Notes: a model not told the origin generated them from the letters alone. Numbered from the stretch's first letter, positions 11,248-20,634 are shown. The stretch: DNA of 64,000 nt from Bradyrhizobium viridifuturi (GCF_001238275.1 NZ_LGTB01000009.1:124001-188000); one strand, 5' to 3'. Made by a program: numbers and translations.

Positions 11248-11958
11248 ATGCGCATGATTTTTCGCTGCGATCCGCGGCTTGCCGAACATCTGCCGCGGCC
11301 GTTCCCGGCCCGCATTGCGTTGCCCAATTGGCTGCGCGCGATGCCGGCGAAGGCGCATTCCGACATCCACGACCGCGACATCCGCACGGTCAAGCAATGC
11401 CCGCCCTTCGTCGATGCGATGGCCTACGGGGTGATGATCCCGCTGCCTTGCGATGTCAGGGTCGAGCACGGCACGTTCGCATGGGACTGGGACATTCCGG
11501 AGCCGGCAACGCAGGGTCACCCGCGCGCGCCGCTCAGCTTCCATCCACCTGCGCAATTCGCCGGCGCGCCGTTCGCCAACGGGCAGGCCGCGCTGAAATT
11601 CAACAGCTTCTGGACCATCGAGCTCGAACCGGGCTGGTCGCTGTTCGCGACGCATCCGATCAATCGCGACGACCTGCCGTTCCGGCTGATCTCGGGCCTC
11701 GTTGACGCCGACCGGTTTCACGACGGCGGGATCAATTTCCCGGCGGTCTGGACCGCGCCCGATTTTGCCGGCGTGTTGCCGAAGGGGACGCCGGTCGCGC
11801 AATGCTTCGCCGTGCCGCGAGAGGCCCCCGAACTGGTGTTCGAAGCCTTCGACGATGCACACCGCGAAGCCTATGCGAAAGTGGTCGGCGAGGTGCTGGC
11901 CGCGCCCAACGTCTACCGCAAGCATTTCCGCGCCAAGCGCGGGCGGCTAGTTACTTAA
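11248..11958 (+). CDS. conserved protein of unknown function, 236 residues
   Basis: A soluble 236-residue protein starting MRMIFRCDPRLAEHLPRPFP. It contains FNSFWTIELEPGWSLFATHP, INRDDLPFRLISGLVDAD and INFPAVW, giving a beta-rich, aromatic-rich core. That pattern recalls a DUF family (possibly DUF6065) found in phages and bacteria, but I cannot confirm it. There is no signal peptide or membrane segment. It is transcribed after the glpV terminator and its 3' end overlaps the convergent TPR gene by 12 bases. The function is unknown. Confidence 0.7.
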   Translation: MRMIFRCDPRLAEHLPRPFPARIALPNWLRAMPAKAHSDIHDRDIRTVKQCPPFVDAMAYGVMIPLPCDVRVEHGTFAWDWDIPEPATQGHPRAPLSFHPPAQFAGAPFANGQAALKFNSFWTIELEPGWSLFATHPINRDDLPFRLISGLVDADRFHDGGINFPAVWTAPDFAGVLPKGTPVAQCFAVPREAPELVFEAFDDAHREAYAKVVGEVLAAPNVYRKHFRAKRGRLVT

Positions 11959-12759
11959 CGCCTTACGCAGCGCCTTCTCATCGAGCCACAGCCGGCCGTG
12001 CGGAGCCGAGGTCAGCGCCATCGCGATCGATCCGAACAGTTGCGAACGCAAGGCATAGGCGCGCGCGAAGGCCTGCATTGCGCCGTCGGTGTCTCCACTC
12101 TCCTGCAGCGCGATCCCGAGATTGAGGGCGGCTTCGGCGTAGTCCGGCTTGATCTCGAGCGCCTTGCGATAGGCCTGTGCCGCGCCGTCGTGGTCGCGCA
12201 GATCCTGCTTTGTGACGCCGAGATCGAACCACACCGAGGCCGGTGCTGCGCCCGCGGTGGCGCGTGCAAGCAGGCCTGCGGCTCTGGCGAGCTCGCCATC
12301 CTCCCAGGCCAGCCGCCCGAGCCGCGCATTGGCTTCCTGATGCTCGGGAATGGCTTTGAGGATCGCTTCCCAGGCCTCGCGCGCCTGCGCCTTGCGGCCG
12401 GCCAGATCCAGCGTGCGGGCCTTCTCGACGAAGACATCGCGCTGTGGCTTCAGCGCGATGGCGCGGTCGAGATGCGTCAGCGCGACGTCGAATTCTCCAT
12501 CGGCGCGGGCGAGGCGGGCGGCGAGCAGCCGCGCCGCGGCATTGTCCGGGCGCTGCGCCAGGCTGGTCTCGACATGGCTGCGAGCCGGCGCGATCTCACC
12601 CTTGGCAAACAGCACGGCGGCCAGCAGATGGCTCAGCATCGGCTCGCCGGCTTGGCGTGCAAGGCCGCGCTCGCAAAGCGCGATCGCCTCGTCGTGCCGG
12701 CCGCTGTTGAACGCTGCGGTCGCGCGTCGGACGATATCCTCGGCGTTGTCCTTGCTCAT
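11947..12759 (-). CDS. tetratricopeptide repeat protein
   Basis: A 270-residue protein if started at MSKDNAEDIVRRATAAFNSG; a longer reading adds 13 implausible residues. It is built of TPR units from about residue 5 to 240. Clear repeats include DEAIALCERGLARQAGEP, DVALTHLDRAIALKP and GAAQAYRKALEIKPDYAEAA. There is no signal peptide or catalytic domain, so a cytoplasmic protein-protein scaffold is likely. The partner is unknown and the neighbours give no clue. Its end overlaps the end of the convergent 236-residue gene. Confidence 0.8.
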   Translation of the reverse strand: MSKDNAEDIVRRATAAFNSGRHDEAIALCERGLARQAGEPMLSHLLAAVLFAKGEIAPARSHVETSLAQRPDNAAARLLAARLARADGEFDVALTHLDRAIALKPQRDVFVEKARTLDLAGRKAQAREAWEAILKAIPEHQEANARLGRLAWEDGELARAAGLLARATAGAAPASVWFDLGVTKQDLRDHDGAAQAYRKALEIKPDYAEAALNLGIALQESGDTDGAMQAFARAYALRSQLFGSIAMALTSAPHGRLWLDEKALRKALSN

Positions 12760-12881
12760 TCCCGCATATGACCACGTTATGCTCTCGATACGCACCATGC
12801 TATGCGGTGCAGGAGGTCGAGGCCAGCGCTTGTCGTGCCGCGAGGCCGTCGATGCATGGAAATCAGATAGCGCGCAATGAA

Positions 12882-12911
12882 AAAGGCCGGGGCGATCCCG
12901 GCCTTTCTGTT
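12882..12911 (-). terminator. terminator of the Old Yellow Enzyme gene
   Basis: A ten-base stem AAAGGCCGGG / CCCGGCCTTT with a five-base loop. On the minus strand it is followed by TTTTT, as expected for the end of the gene at 13036-14139. The stem is identical to that of the glpV terminator. Confidence 0.7.
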
Positions 12912-12920
12912 TTCTCCGTT

Positions 12921-13021
12921 GTCATCGCCCGGCCTGACCGGGCGATCCAGTATGCCGCGGCGTCTCAATCAACCGCCGGCATCTCTGGAATACTGGATGC
13001 CCCGCCTTCGCGGGGCATGAC
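12921..13021. repeat. intergenic repeat of nested inverted repeats
   Basis: It begins GTCATCGCCCGGCCTGACC and ends with CCCCGCCTTCGCGGGGCATGA, with GATCCAGTAT and ATACTGGATG facing each other inside. The layout (cruciform made of two hairpins inside outer arms) matches the other intergenic elements at 50265, 51128, 55320 and 61259, although the sequence differs. Confidence 0.55.
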
Positions 13022-13035
13022 TCGTTTTGGTGTAG

Positions 13036-14139
13036 TTACTCCGCCGCTTCGGTCGCCTTCAGCGTCGGGTAATCCGTGTAACCCCTGGCGCCGCCGCCGT
13101 AGAAGGTCGCCTTGTCCCACGCGTTGAGCGGGGCGCCGGCCTTCAGCCGCTCGACCAGATCGGGGTTGGAGATGAAGGGCTTGCCGAACGCGATCAGGTC
13201 GGCCGCACCGGCCTCCAGCACCTTCTCCGCCAGCGCAAAGTCGTAGCCGTTGTTGGCGATATAGGCCTGCTTGAAGCGCTTGCGCAGCGAGGCGTAGTCG
13301 AACGGCAAATTGTCGCGCGGGCCGCCGGTCGCGCCCTCGATGACATGGATATAGGTCAGCTTCAGCGCGTTGAGCTGATCGACGATGTGGTCGAACAGCC
13401 GCTGCGGATTGGAGTCCGAGACGTCGTTGGCCGGCGTCACCGGCGAGATGCGGATGCCGGTGCGGTCGGCGCCGGCCTCCTTGGCGACCGCCTTGGAGAC
13501 CTCCAGCATCAGCTGGGCGCGTTTCTCGATCGAGCCGCCATAGGCGTCGGTGCGCTTGTTGGTGCTGTCCCGCGCGAACTGGTCGAGCAGATAGCCGTTG
13601 GCGCCGTGGATCTCGACACCGTCGAAGCCGGCCGCCAGCGCATTGGCGGTGCCGCGCTTGAAGTCCTCGATGATGCCGGGGATCTCCGACAGCTCGAGTG
13701 CGCGCGGTTCGGACACGTCGGCGAAGGTGCCGTTGACGAAGGTCTTGGTCTTGGCGCGGATCGCGCTCGGCGCCACCGGCGCGCCGCCGTTCGGCTGCAG
13801 CGAGGTGTGCGAGATGCGGCCGACATGCCAGATCTGGATGAAGATCCGGCCACCGCGCTCATGCACGCGATCGGTGACCTTGCGCCAGGCTTCGACCTGC
13901 TCTTTCGAATAGATGCCGGGCGTGTCCTGATAGCCCTGGCCCTGCTGCGAGACCTGGCTCGCCTCGGTGATCAGAAGACCGGCCGAAGCGCGCTGGCCGT
14001 AATAGTCCACTGCGAGCGGGCTCGGCACCATGCCGGGCGGCACCGCGCGGTTGCGCGTCAGCGGCGCCATGACGAGGCGGTTCGGCAATGTCAGCGCGCC
14101 CAGCTTGTAGGGCTCGAGGAGTTTGGTCGATTGGCTCAT
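13036..14139 (-). CDS. Old Yellow Enzyme family alkene reductase
   Basis: A 367-residue FMN enzyme starting MSQSTKLLEPYKLGALTLPN; the 20 extra codons upstream are unlikely. Motifs include NRLVMAPLTRNRA at the FMN-binding N-terminus, QIWHVGRISH, and the family signature HGANGYLLDQFARDSTNKRT around residues 180-200. FGKPFISNPDL closes the barrel. It would reduce the C=C bond of enones, quinones or nitro compounds with NADPH in the cytosol, like NemA/XenA. A terminator follows it at 12882. Confidence 0.92.
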   Translation of the reverse strand: MSQSTKLLEPYKLGALTLPNRLVMAPLTRNRAVPPGMVPSPLAVDYYGQRASAGLLITEASQVSQQGQGYQDTPGIYSKEQVEAWRKVTDRVHERGGRIFIQIWHVGRISHTSLQPNGGAPVAPSAIRAKTKTFVNGTFADVSEPRALELSEIPGIIEDFKRGTANALAAGFDGVEIHGANGYLLDQFARDSTNKRTDAYGGSIEKRAQLMLEVSKAVAKEAGADRTGIRISPVTPANDVSDSNPQRLFDHIVDQLNALKLTYIHVIEGATGGPRDNLPFDYASLRKRFKQAYIANNGYDFALAEKVLEAGAADLIAFGKPFISNPDLVERLKAGAPLNAWDKATFYGGGARGYTDYPTLKATEAAE

Positions 14140-14214
14140 GTGAAATGTTCCAGACAATGATCGATGGGGGAGAGTTGTGCATTGCGGCGACGAGCGCAAT
14201 GGCCCGTCCGCAGA

Positions 14215-15074
14215 TCAGCCGCGCACGATTCCGCCCATGTGACCCGCATCGAGGAACAGAGTATGCGCGTTCACATAGGAGGATTCATTCGAAATCAGGA
14301 ACAGCGCAGAATAGGCGACCTCCCAGCCGGTGCCCTGGCGGCCGAATGGCACTGTCACGGCGCGGTCCGATCGCCTTCGGCTGGCGTCGCGGCCCATCGG
14401 CGTATCCATGAAGCCGGGCGCGATCACGTTGCAGCGAATGCCCTTGTCCTCGCCGGCCCGCGCGATCGCCCGGCCCAGCGCGATCTGCGCCGCCTTGGAG
14501 GATTCATAGGCGGGATTGCGGCCGCCGGCGCGCTGGCTCGCCATCGACGAGATCAGGATGATCGCGCCGCCCGGCGCCATCAGCTCCAGCGCTTTCTGCG
14601 CGAACAGCATGTGGCTGCGCACATTGACGGCGTAGTCGCGGTCCCAGGCTTCCGCCGTCATCTTGGGCAGCGACAGGCCGGAGGAGATGCCGACATTCAG
14701 CGCCAGCCCGTCGAGCCCGCCGAGCTTTTGCGTACAGCGTTCGACCGCGGGCGCGATCGCTGCGACGTCGGAGACGTCGACCACATCGGTGAACGCCTTG
14801 CCGCCTTCTCTTGTGATCTGCGCGACTGTGTCGTCGGCCGCTTCCTTGTTGACGTCGAGGCAGGCTACGGAAGCGCCCTCGCGCGCGAACAGCACACTCA
14901 TGGCGCGGCCGTTGCCGATCGGCGGCGCTTCATCGACCGTTGTGCGCTGTCCGGCACCGACCACGATAATGCGTCGGCCGGCGAGGCGGCCGTGGTTTTT
15001 GCCAGCCCCAGCGCTTCCGCATGTAGCGAGGCCGAGGGATCGATGGCTTTCGGTGCGTGGGTTGTGGTCGACAT
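14215..15074 (-). CDS. short-chain dehydrogenase/reductase, frame broken at 14996-15000
   Basis: A 286-residue Rossmann-fold oxidoreductase. The start MSTTTHAPKAIDPSASLHAE lies in one frame and the rest in another. The switch falls in a run of five A (minus strand); a sixth A would join LGLAKNHGRLAGRRI to IVVGAGQ. Later motifs are intact: the cofactor loop, NVGISSG, catalytic Ser in ILISSMAS, and Tyr/Lys in YESSKAAQ. The C-terminus LFLDAGHMGGIVRG is typical. A glycine-poor cofactor loop (VGAGQRTTVDE) suggests an SDR subgroup, and the substrate is unknown. A homopolymer miscall is the simplest cause of the break. Confidence 0.82.
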
Positions 15075-15163
15075 TGGCGTGCTCCCTGACGTCTTGTTGT
15101 TGTCAGGGAGCAGTAGCACGGCTGGGAGCGTGAGGCTAAAATCCCGCAGCGGGGAATATCGCG

Positions 15164-15667
15164 TCAGCTGACGCCGAGGAAATCGCGCTTGCCGACCTCG
15201 ACGCCGTTGTGGCGCAGGATGCCGTGCGCGGTGACGGCGTGGAAATAGAAGTTCGGGAACGAGAACGCGCTGAGGAATTGCTGGCCCTTCAGGGTCATGG
15301 TGCGCTCGGCGCCGATCGGGAAGGTGACGTCCCTGGCGTCCGCACCATCGAACTGCTCCGGTTTGAACGACTTCACATAGTCGATCGTCTTGGCCAGCCG
15401 CTGCTTCAGTTCGCCGAAGCTCTTCTCGGTGTCGGGCGTCGACGGCACATCGCTGTGGGTCAGCCGCGCGCAGCCGCGTGCAGCATGGTCGCAGACCAGC
15501 TGTATCTGCTTCGTCAGCGGCAGCATGTCGGGATAGAGCCGCGATCCCAGCAGCACCTCGGGCGCGATCTTCTTCGCTTCGCAATGCGCCTCGGCCTTGG
15601 TCAGCTCGCCGGTGAGGCTGTTGAGGATCTGCAAATACGCGGGGACGACGGCGTCGTGAAAGGACAT
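15164..15667 (-). CDS. DUF1993 family protein
   Basis: A 167-residue protein starting MSFHDAVVPAYLQILNSLTG. It is a four-helix DinB-like protein of the DUF1993 family, recognised by LPLTKQIQLVCDHAARGCA in the middle and SAFSFPNFYFHAVTAHGILR near the end. The ending carries the conserved histidines (FHAVTAHGILRHNG) that may bind metal. It lies 90 bases upstream of the SDR gene in the same direction and may be cotranscribed with it. Its biochemical role is unknown. Confidence 0.85.
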   Translation of the reverse strand: MSFHDAVVPAYLQILNSLTGELTKAEAHCEAKKIAPEVLLGSRLYPDMLPLTKQIQLVCDHAARGCARLTHSDVPSTPDTEKSFGELKQRLAKTIDYVKSFKPEQFDGADARDVTFPIGAERTMTLKGQQFLSAFSFPNFYFHAVTAHGILRHNGVEVGKRDFLGVS

Positions 15668-16110
15668 GGGGATGCTCCCTGTGATGATGAAAATCCGGAT
15701 GTTACCGAACGGCGCTGCTGCAGATGGGGTGGCTCGTGGAAAATACAACTGAGAAGCGCCGCAACAGCAGACAAATGTTCTGCTTGCCTTCTTCGAAGGC
15801 GTCGTCCCGAGATCCCCTCGGGAGGCCCGTCCGGTATCTCCTGAACCTCGTGGGAGATCACCGTGCGGTCGACGGCACCGCAAAGCGGGACCGCGGTGCA
15901 CACTATTGATGCGGATCAATAGGATATCGAGCCGAAGGCGGCAGATTGAATCCATGTCCGTGAGGCATGACGCACGGTTGGCTAACACGTCAGGAATCAC
16001 CGGTCCGCGATAATGGTCCGAATGCCGACCGATAATACTCGCGCGGCGTTCGGAGCGCGCGGGACACCAGCTTGATCAACGCCAACACCGGTTGACGATC
16101 TTAGACCCCG
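15668..16110 (+). other. divergent intergenic region, 443 bases
   Basis: No credible gene. It separates the minus-strand DUF1993 gene from the plus-strand SbmA/BacA-like gene and holds one perfect FNR/FixK-type site at 15906. The open frames here have no start context or family match. Confidence 0.5.
15906..15919. promoter_or_regulatory. perfect FNR/FixK-type binding site
   Basis: TTGATGCGGATCAA is an exact TTGAT-N4-ATCAA palindrome, the FNR box and the core of the FixK2 box (TTGA-N6-TCAA) of Bradyrhizobium. It lies about 190 bases before the start of the membrane protein gene on the plus strand and about 240 bases before DUF1993 on the minus strand, so the regulated gene is uncertain. Confidence 0.55.
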
Positions 16111-17199
16111 ATGCTGACAAGGAGCCGTTTCGCTACGGAAGAAAGGCAGCTCCTGCCTCGCTTTTGGCAGAGCGCCTCCGGATATTGGCGAGGGCCATCA
16201 GCCTGGTTCGCCTGGTTTCTGGTCATCCTGCTCATCGCGAACGTCGTCCTGCAACTTCTGACCCAATACGGATTGAATTTCTGGAATCGCGACTTCTTCA
16301 ATGCGGTGGAGCAGAAGAATCAATCGGAGCTGATCTATCAGGCGTTGCGGTTCGTGCCGCTTGCCGGGGCCAGCATCGGGCTGGACGTCTGCTCGGTGTG
16401 GGCGCGCATGACCCTGCAGCGCTCGTGGCGCGCCTGGTTGAGCGGCCGGCTCTACGACTACTGGCTCGGGGATGACCGCTACAAGAGGCTGCGTTTCATG
16501 CCCGGTGATAGCGAGGCCCCCGAGTATCGCATCGCAGAAGATGCCAAGGTTGCAACCGATCTGCCGATCGACCTCGTGGTCGGCCTGCTGCAGTCGCTGC
16601 TGACGATCGCAACTTTCGTTGGTGTGCTCTGGTCTGTGGGCGGGAGCCTGACAGTTCATGCCGGCGAGTTCGCGCTGCTGCTCCCCGGCTACCTCGTCAT
16701 TGCGGTGATCGCGTATTCTGCATTGCTTGCGACGGCCATTTGGCTGACGGCCGGTCGATTGACGCGCATCATCGAGGAAAACAAGCGAACGGAGGCCGAA
16801 CTAAGAGCGACCGGGACGCATCTGCGCGAGAGCGGAGAAGGCAAGGTATCGCTTGCTGCCAACAAGGATGGGCGGCATGTCATTGGCGCAGCCTTGAAGG
16901 CTGTTATCGGAGTCTGGCGCATCTATTGCTGGCAGCTGATGCGAATGACGCTGGTGACCTACACCGGCCTCCTGATAACGCCGGTCATCGGTCTCTTGCT
17001 GTGTCTTCCAAAGTACCTTGCCGACACGATGACGCTCGGCGAGGTGGTCCAGGCGTCGGCGGCGTTCGTCGTGGTGCAGACGGCCTTCAACTGGTTTACG
17101 GACAACTATGCCAAGCTCGCGGAGTGGGCAGCTTCAGCCAATCGCGTCGCGTCGTTGCTGCTTGCATTGGACCAGGACCGGCCACCGCCGATGCCATGA
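16111..17199 (+). CDS. SbmA/BacA-like ABC transporter membrane protein without ATPase domain
   Basis: A 362-residue inner-membrane protein with about six membrane segments, for example 29-50 (SAWFAWFLVILLIANVVLQL), 160-185, 195-220 and 280-305. It matches the SbmA/BacA and ABC_membrane_2 fold: NFWNRDFFNAVEQKN, EYRIAEDAKVATDLPIDL and the end motif FNWFTDNYAKLAEWAASANR. It stops soon after, so no nucleotide-binding domain follows, and none is encoded next door. It may be proton-driven like SbmA or use a separate ATPase. BacA-type proteins import peptides, and in rhizobia related proteins protect against plant antimicrobial peptides. The substrate here is not known. Confidence 0.75.
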   Translation: MLTRSRFATEERQLLPRFWQSASGYWRGPSAWFAWFLVILLIANVVLQLLTQYGLNFWNRDFFNAVEQKNQSELIYQALRFVPLAGASIGLDVCSVWARMTLQRSWRAWLSGRLYDYWLGDDRYKRLRFMPGDSEAPEYRIAEDAKVATDLPIDLVVGLLQSLLTIATFVGVLWSVGGSLTVHAGEFALLLPGYLVIAVIAYSALLATAIWLTAGRLTRIIEENKRTEAELRATGTHLRESGEGKVSLAANKDGRHVIGAALKAVIGVWRIYCWQLMRMTLVTYTGLLITPVIGLLLCLPKYLADTMTLGEVVQASAAFVVVQTAFNWFTDNYAKLAEWAASANRVASLLLALDQDRPPPMP

Positions 17200-17271
17200 G
17201 GCCTCGCCTATCGGCTCAGTTGAACGTCTGACCTGCGCGCGAGGGGCAGCAAAGGCAGTTGCGATGTTGTC

Positions 17272-18618
17272 TTACCGTGTCCCCGGCACCGCGGCATCCG
17301 CGGCCGGCTGGGTCCGGCCGCCGCCGCGCATCCGCGCCAGCAGCTCCGCGGTCGGCCAGGAATCCGCGGGCAGGCCGTACTTCATCTGCATCGCCTTCAC
17401 CGCGCTGCGGCTCGCCTGGCCGAGCACGCCGTCGATCTTGCCGACATCATAGCCGGCGCGCGCCAACAGCCCCTGCAGCTCCTTGATCTCGCCAAACGGC
17501 AGTTGCGCGACCGGCGCGTGCGGTCGCTGCATCGGCGGCGCGCCCGCAATGCGGCCGGCGAGATAGCCGGCGGTGGTGGAATAGATCAGCGAATTGTTCC
17601 ACTCGGTATAGGCGGCGAAATTCGGATAGGCGAGAAACGCCGGACCCATCCGGCCCATCGGCAACAGCAGCGAGGCCGGCATCTCGTCATTCGGCAGCGC
17701 CTTGCCGTCGGTCAGGGCGACGCCGAGCGCCGCCCATTTCGAACGCGGCAGCTTGATGGTGAGGTCGGCCTGGTCCCACGGAAAATTCGTGGCCTGCGGC
17801 ACGCGCACCTCCTGCAGCCACGGCTCGCCGCGGCGCCACTTCAATCCGTTGGCGATGTAGTTCGCGGTCGAGCCGATCACGTCGGGACCGCTCGCGAGCA
17901 GGTTGCGATGGCCATCGCCGTCATAGTCGACGGCATAGTTGAAATAGTGCGTCGGCAAAAATTGCGTCTGGCCGAGCTCGCCGGCCCACGAGCCGATCAT
18001 CTCTTCGGGCGAAAGATCGCCGCGCTCGATGATCTTCAGCGCCGCGATGGTCTCGCCCTGGAACATCTCCGAGCGGCGGCAGTCATAGGCCAGCGACACC
18101 AGCGATTTCAGCGTCGGCAGATTGCCCATCTGGGCGCCGAAGTCGCTCTCCAGCCCCCAGAACGCGGCGATCACAGCCGGCGGCACGCCGTACTCCTTCT
18201 CGGCGCGGGCGAACGCGGCCGCATAGGTCCGGATGTACTGCTGGCCCTGCTGCATGCGGTAGTTGGCGGCCATGCGGCCGGCGAACTGGGTGAAGATCTG
18301 GCCGAACACGCGCTGGCCGCGGTCGCGGTTCACGATGCCCTGGTCGTAGACCAGATAGGGTGCGGCCTCCGCGATCGTGCGCTGCGAGACGCCGGCGGCG
18401 ACTGCCTTCTGCTTCAGCTCGGCGAGGAAGCGATCGAAGTTCTGCCCGTTGTGGCAGGACGCAGCCCGCGGCGAGGCCACTGCGGCCGGGCGAGCCCTCG
18501 CCGGGGCCGGTCCCGCAGGGCTCGGCAGCAGCTGCTGCGCCTGACCAGGCGAGGTGAGCGCCAGCGCTCCCGCGATCGCTGCGATCATGATCGGGGCGCG
18601 GAGGGGAGATGCTGGCAT
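17272..18618 (-). CDS. lytic murein transglycosylase, MltB type, with peptidoglycan-binding domain
   Basis: A 448-residue secreted enzyme starting MPASPLRAPIMIAAIAGALA, with a signal peptide cleaved near GQAQQ. The catalytic Glu is in AAFWGLESDFGAQMG, followed by MltB-type motifs AGELGQTQFLPTHYFNYAVD and YDGDGHRNL. The C-terminus (about 370-425) is a peptidoglycan-binding domain 1: EIKELQGLLARAGYDVGKID. It would cleave glycan strands in the periplasm to 1,6-anhydromuropeptides. A second start 12 codons upstream is possible. It is divergent from the sensor kinase gene. Confidence 0.9.
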   Translation of the reverse strand: MPASPLRAPIMIAAIAGALALTSPGQAQQLLPSPAGPAPARARPAAVASPRAASCHNGQNFDRFLAELKQKAVAAGVSQRTIAEAAPYLVYDQGIVNRDRGQRVFGQIFTQFAGRMAANYRMQQGQQYIRTYAAAFARAEKEYGVPPAVIAAFWGLESDFGAQMGNLPTLKSLVSLAYDCRRSEMFQGETIAALKIIERGDLSPEEMIGSWAGELGQTQFLPTHYFNYAVDYDGDGHRNLLASGPDVIGSTANYIANGLKWRRGEPWLQEVRVPQATNFPWDQADLTIKLPRSKWAALGVALTDGKALPNDEMPASLLLPMGRMGPAFLAYPNFAAYTEWNNSLIYSTTAGYLAGRIAGAPPMQRPHAPVAQLPFGEIKELQGLLARAGYDVGKIDGVLGQASRSAVKAMQMKYGLPADSWPTAELLARMRGGGRTQPAADAAVPGTR

Positions 18619-18803
18619 CGATGTCACCGGCTGAGAAAGGAGAAAATGGCCCAAACTGCATACACCAGGGCGACACCGGGCAACAACGGGGGTGCTGGCC
18701 TTAGACCAATTGAGCTTCGGCAGGCTGAGTCGCCGCCGCTATGATCGGGCCAAGTGATTCGCGGGCAGGGGAGTCGGCGGATCGATCACGCCCGGAGGGA
18801 CCC

Positions 18804-20459
18804 ATGTGGAGTTTTCTCGAGCGTCTGTTGGATTCGTCGACGTTTTCGCCACACGGCATTTGCCTGTTGTGGGAACCGGAGCTGATCTGGCTCCACGTGA
18901 TTTCAGACGCCATCATTGCCGCTTCGTATTTCTCGATTCCGTTTGCGCTCGCAATCCTCGTCTCCAAGCGGCGCGACTTCCAGTTCGGCTGGATGGCCTG
19001 GCCGTTCGCCGCCTTCATCCTCGCCTGCGGCCTCACCCATGTGTTCTCGATCTACACGCTGTGGGTGCCGATCTACGGCCTCGAGGGCCTGCTCAAGGCA
19101 CTCACCGCGATCGCCTCGATCATCACCGCGGTGCTGCTGTGGCCGCTGATCCCGAAGATATTGGCGATCCCGAGCGAGCAACAGCTGCGCGAGGCGCATG
19201 TCGCGCTCGCCGAGGAGGGACGACAGCGCCAGCGCTCGGAATTCCTGCTCGAGCGGTTCCGCGAAGCCGAGGCGAATGAGAGCAAGATCCGCCAGGCGCA
19301 GAAGATGGAAGCGGTCGGCCAGCTCACCGGCGGCATCGCGCACGACTTCAACAACATTCTCACCGTCATTACCGGCACCATCGACATTCTCGCCGAGGCG
19401 GTGACCCACAATCGCCAGCTCACCGAGATCACCGGCCTGATCCGCGACGCCGCCGATCGCGGCGCCTCGCTGACGCGGCATCTGCTGGCGTTCGCGCGCA
19501 AGCAACCGCTGCAGCCGAGCGACGTCGACGTCAACGCGCTGATGGTCGATACCATCGAGCTGCTGCGGCCGACTATCGGCGACCATGTCGACATCGATTT
19601 TCGCCCGATGCCCGACCTGCCGCGCGCGCTGGTCGATGCCAACCAGCTCGTCACCGCGATCATTAATCTCGCGCTGAACGCACGCGACGCGATGCCGAAG
19701 GGCGGCCGGCTGCGGATCGAGACCCGCACCGCCGAGTTCAAGCCGTCTGACGTGCACGGCCATGACGGGCTCGCCGCCGGTGACTATGTCGCGGTCGCGT
19801 TGACCGACAACGGCCAGGGCATCGCCGAAGCCGATCTGGCAAAAGTGTTCGAGCCGTTCTTCACCACCAAGGACGTCGGCAAGGGCACAGGCCTCGGGCT
19901 CAGCATGGTCTACGGCTTCGTCAAGCAGTCCAACGGCCACATCGTGCTCGACAGCGAGCTCGGCCGCGGCACCAGGGTCATGCTGTTCCTGCCGCGTGCG
20001 GCGACAGTCTCGCCGGCTGCGGCGCCGCCCGAGCGGCGGCAGCCGGAGGCGCGCGGTGCGCAGGAGATCGTGCTGGTCGTCGAGGACGACAAGCTTGTGC
20101 GCTCCTACGTGCTGACCCAGATCGAGAGCCTGGGCTACACCACGCTGTCGGCCAACAATGGCGACGAAGCGCTCGCGGTGCTCGACAGCGGCGCGCCGGT
20201 CGATCTCCTGTTCACCGACGTCATCATGCCCGGCGCGATGAACGGGCGCGACCTCGCCACCGAGGCGAAGCGGAGACGCCCCGGCCTGCGCGTGCTGTTC
20301 ACATCGGGCTACACCGATGATGCCATCGACCAGGACGGCAAGCTCGAGCAGGGCATCCTGTTCCTCGGAAAGCCCTACAGCCGGGCCCAGCTCGCCCGCA
20401 TGCTGCGCGTTGCGCTGCGCGAGAAGGAGGTGCGGCTCGCGCAGGAGCCGGCGGAGTAG
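18804..20459 (+). CDS. hybrid sensor histidine kinase with ethylene-receptor-like N-terminal domain
   Basis: A 551-residue membrane sensor. The start is the ATG at 18804 behind GGAGGGA. Residues 30-115 form three membrane helices that align without gaps, at an offset of ten, with the ethylene-binding domain of plant ETR1: Asp35, Tyr42, Ile45, Pro46, Cys75 and His79 match ETR1 D25, Y32, I35, P36, C65 and H69. Cys and His are the copper ligands in ETR1. A coiled linker leads to a HisKA domain (phospho-acceptor His180 in [13 protein letters not shown]) and an HATPase domain, then a receiver domain with LFTDVIMPG. There is no GAF domain, unlike ETR1. The output target is unknown, and no separate regulator gene is adjacent. 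Confidence 0.85.
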   Translation: MWSFLERLLDSSTFSPHGICLLWEPELIWLHVISDAIIAASYFSIPFALAILVSKRRDFQFGWMAWPFAAFILACGLTHVFSIYTLWVPIYGLEGLLKALTAIASIITAVLLWPLIPKILAIPSEQQLREAHVALAEEGRQRQRSEFLLERFREAEANESKIRQAQKMEAVGQLTGGIAHDFNNILTVITGTIDILAEAVTHNRQLTEITGLIRDAADRGASLTRHLLAFARKQPLQPSDVDVNALMVDTIELLRPTIGDHVDIDFRPMPDLPRALVDANQLVTAIINLALNARDAMPKGGRLRIETRTAEFKPSDVHGHDGLAAGDYVAVALTDNGQGIAEADLAKVFEPFFTTKDVGKGTGLGLSMVYGFVKQSNGHIVLDSELGRGTRVMLFLPRAATVSPAAAPPERRQPEARGAQEIVLVVEDDKLVRSYVLTQIESLGYTTLSANNGDEALAVLDSGAPVDLLFTDVIMPGAMNGRDLATEAKRRRPGLRVLFTSGYTDDAIDQDGKLEQGILFLGKPYSRAQLARMLRVALREKEVRLAQEPAE

Positions 20460-20634
20460 GCGCGATGCCGGTCGCGTAGCCCCGGCGGAGCCAACGGATC
20501 GGCGCACATGACCAATCGTTAATCCGCGCCGCGTCGCTGGGACGCACCGGTTTCTCTTGCGACGCGCACCGCAAAATCCCTACCTCAACGGCGTTGATTG
20601 TGGCAGCATTTCTGCCTGCCGCCAGGGAACCACG

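Noticed and set aside
16092-16475. Alternative 127-residue frame overlapping the SbmA/BacA-like gene
   Set aside because: It overlaps a clear membrane protein in another frame and has no start signal.
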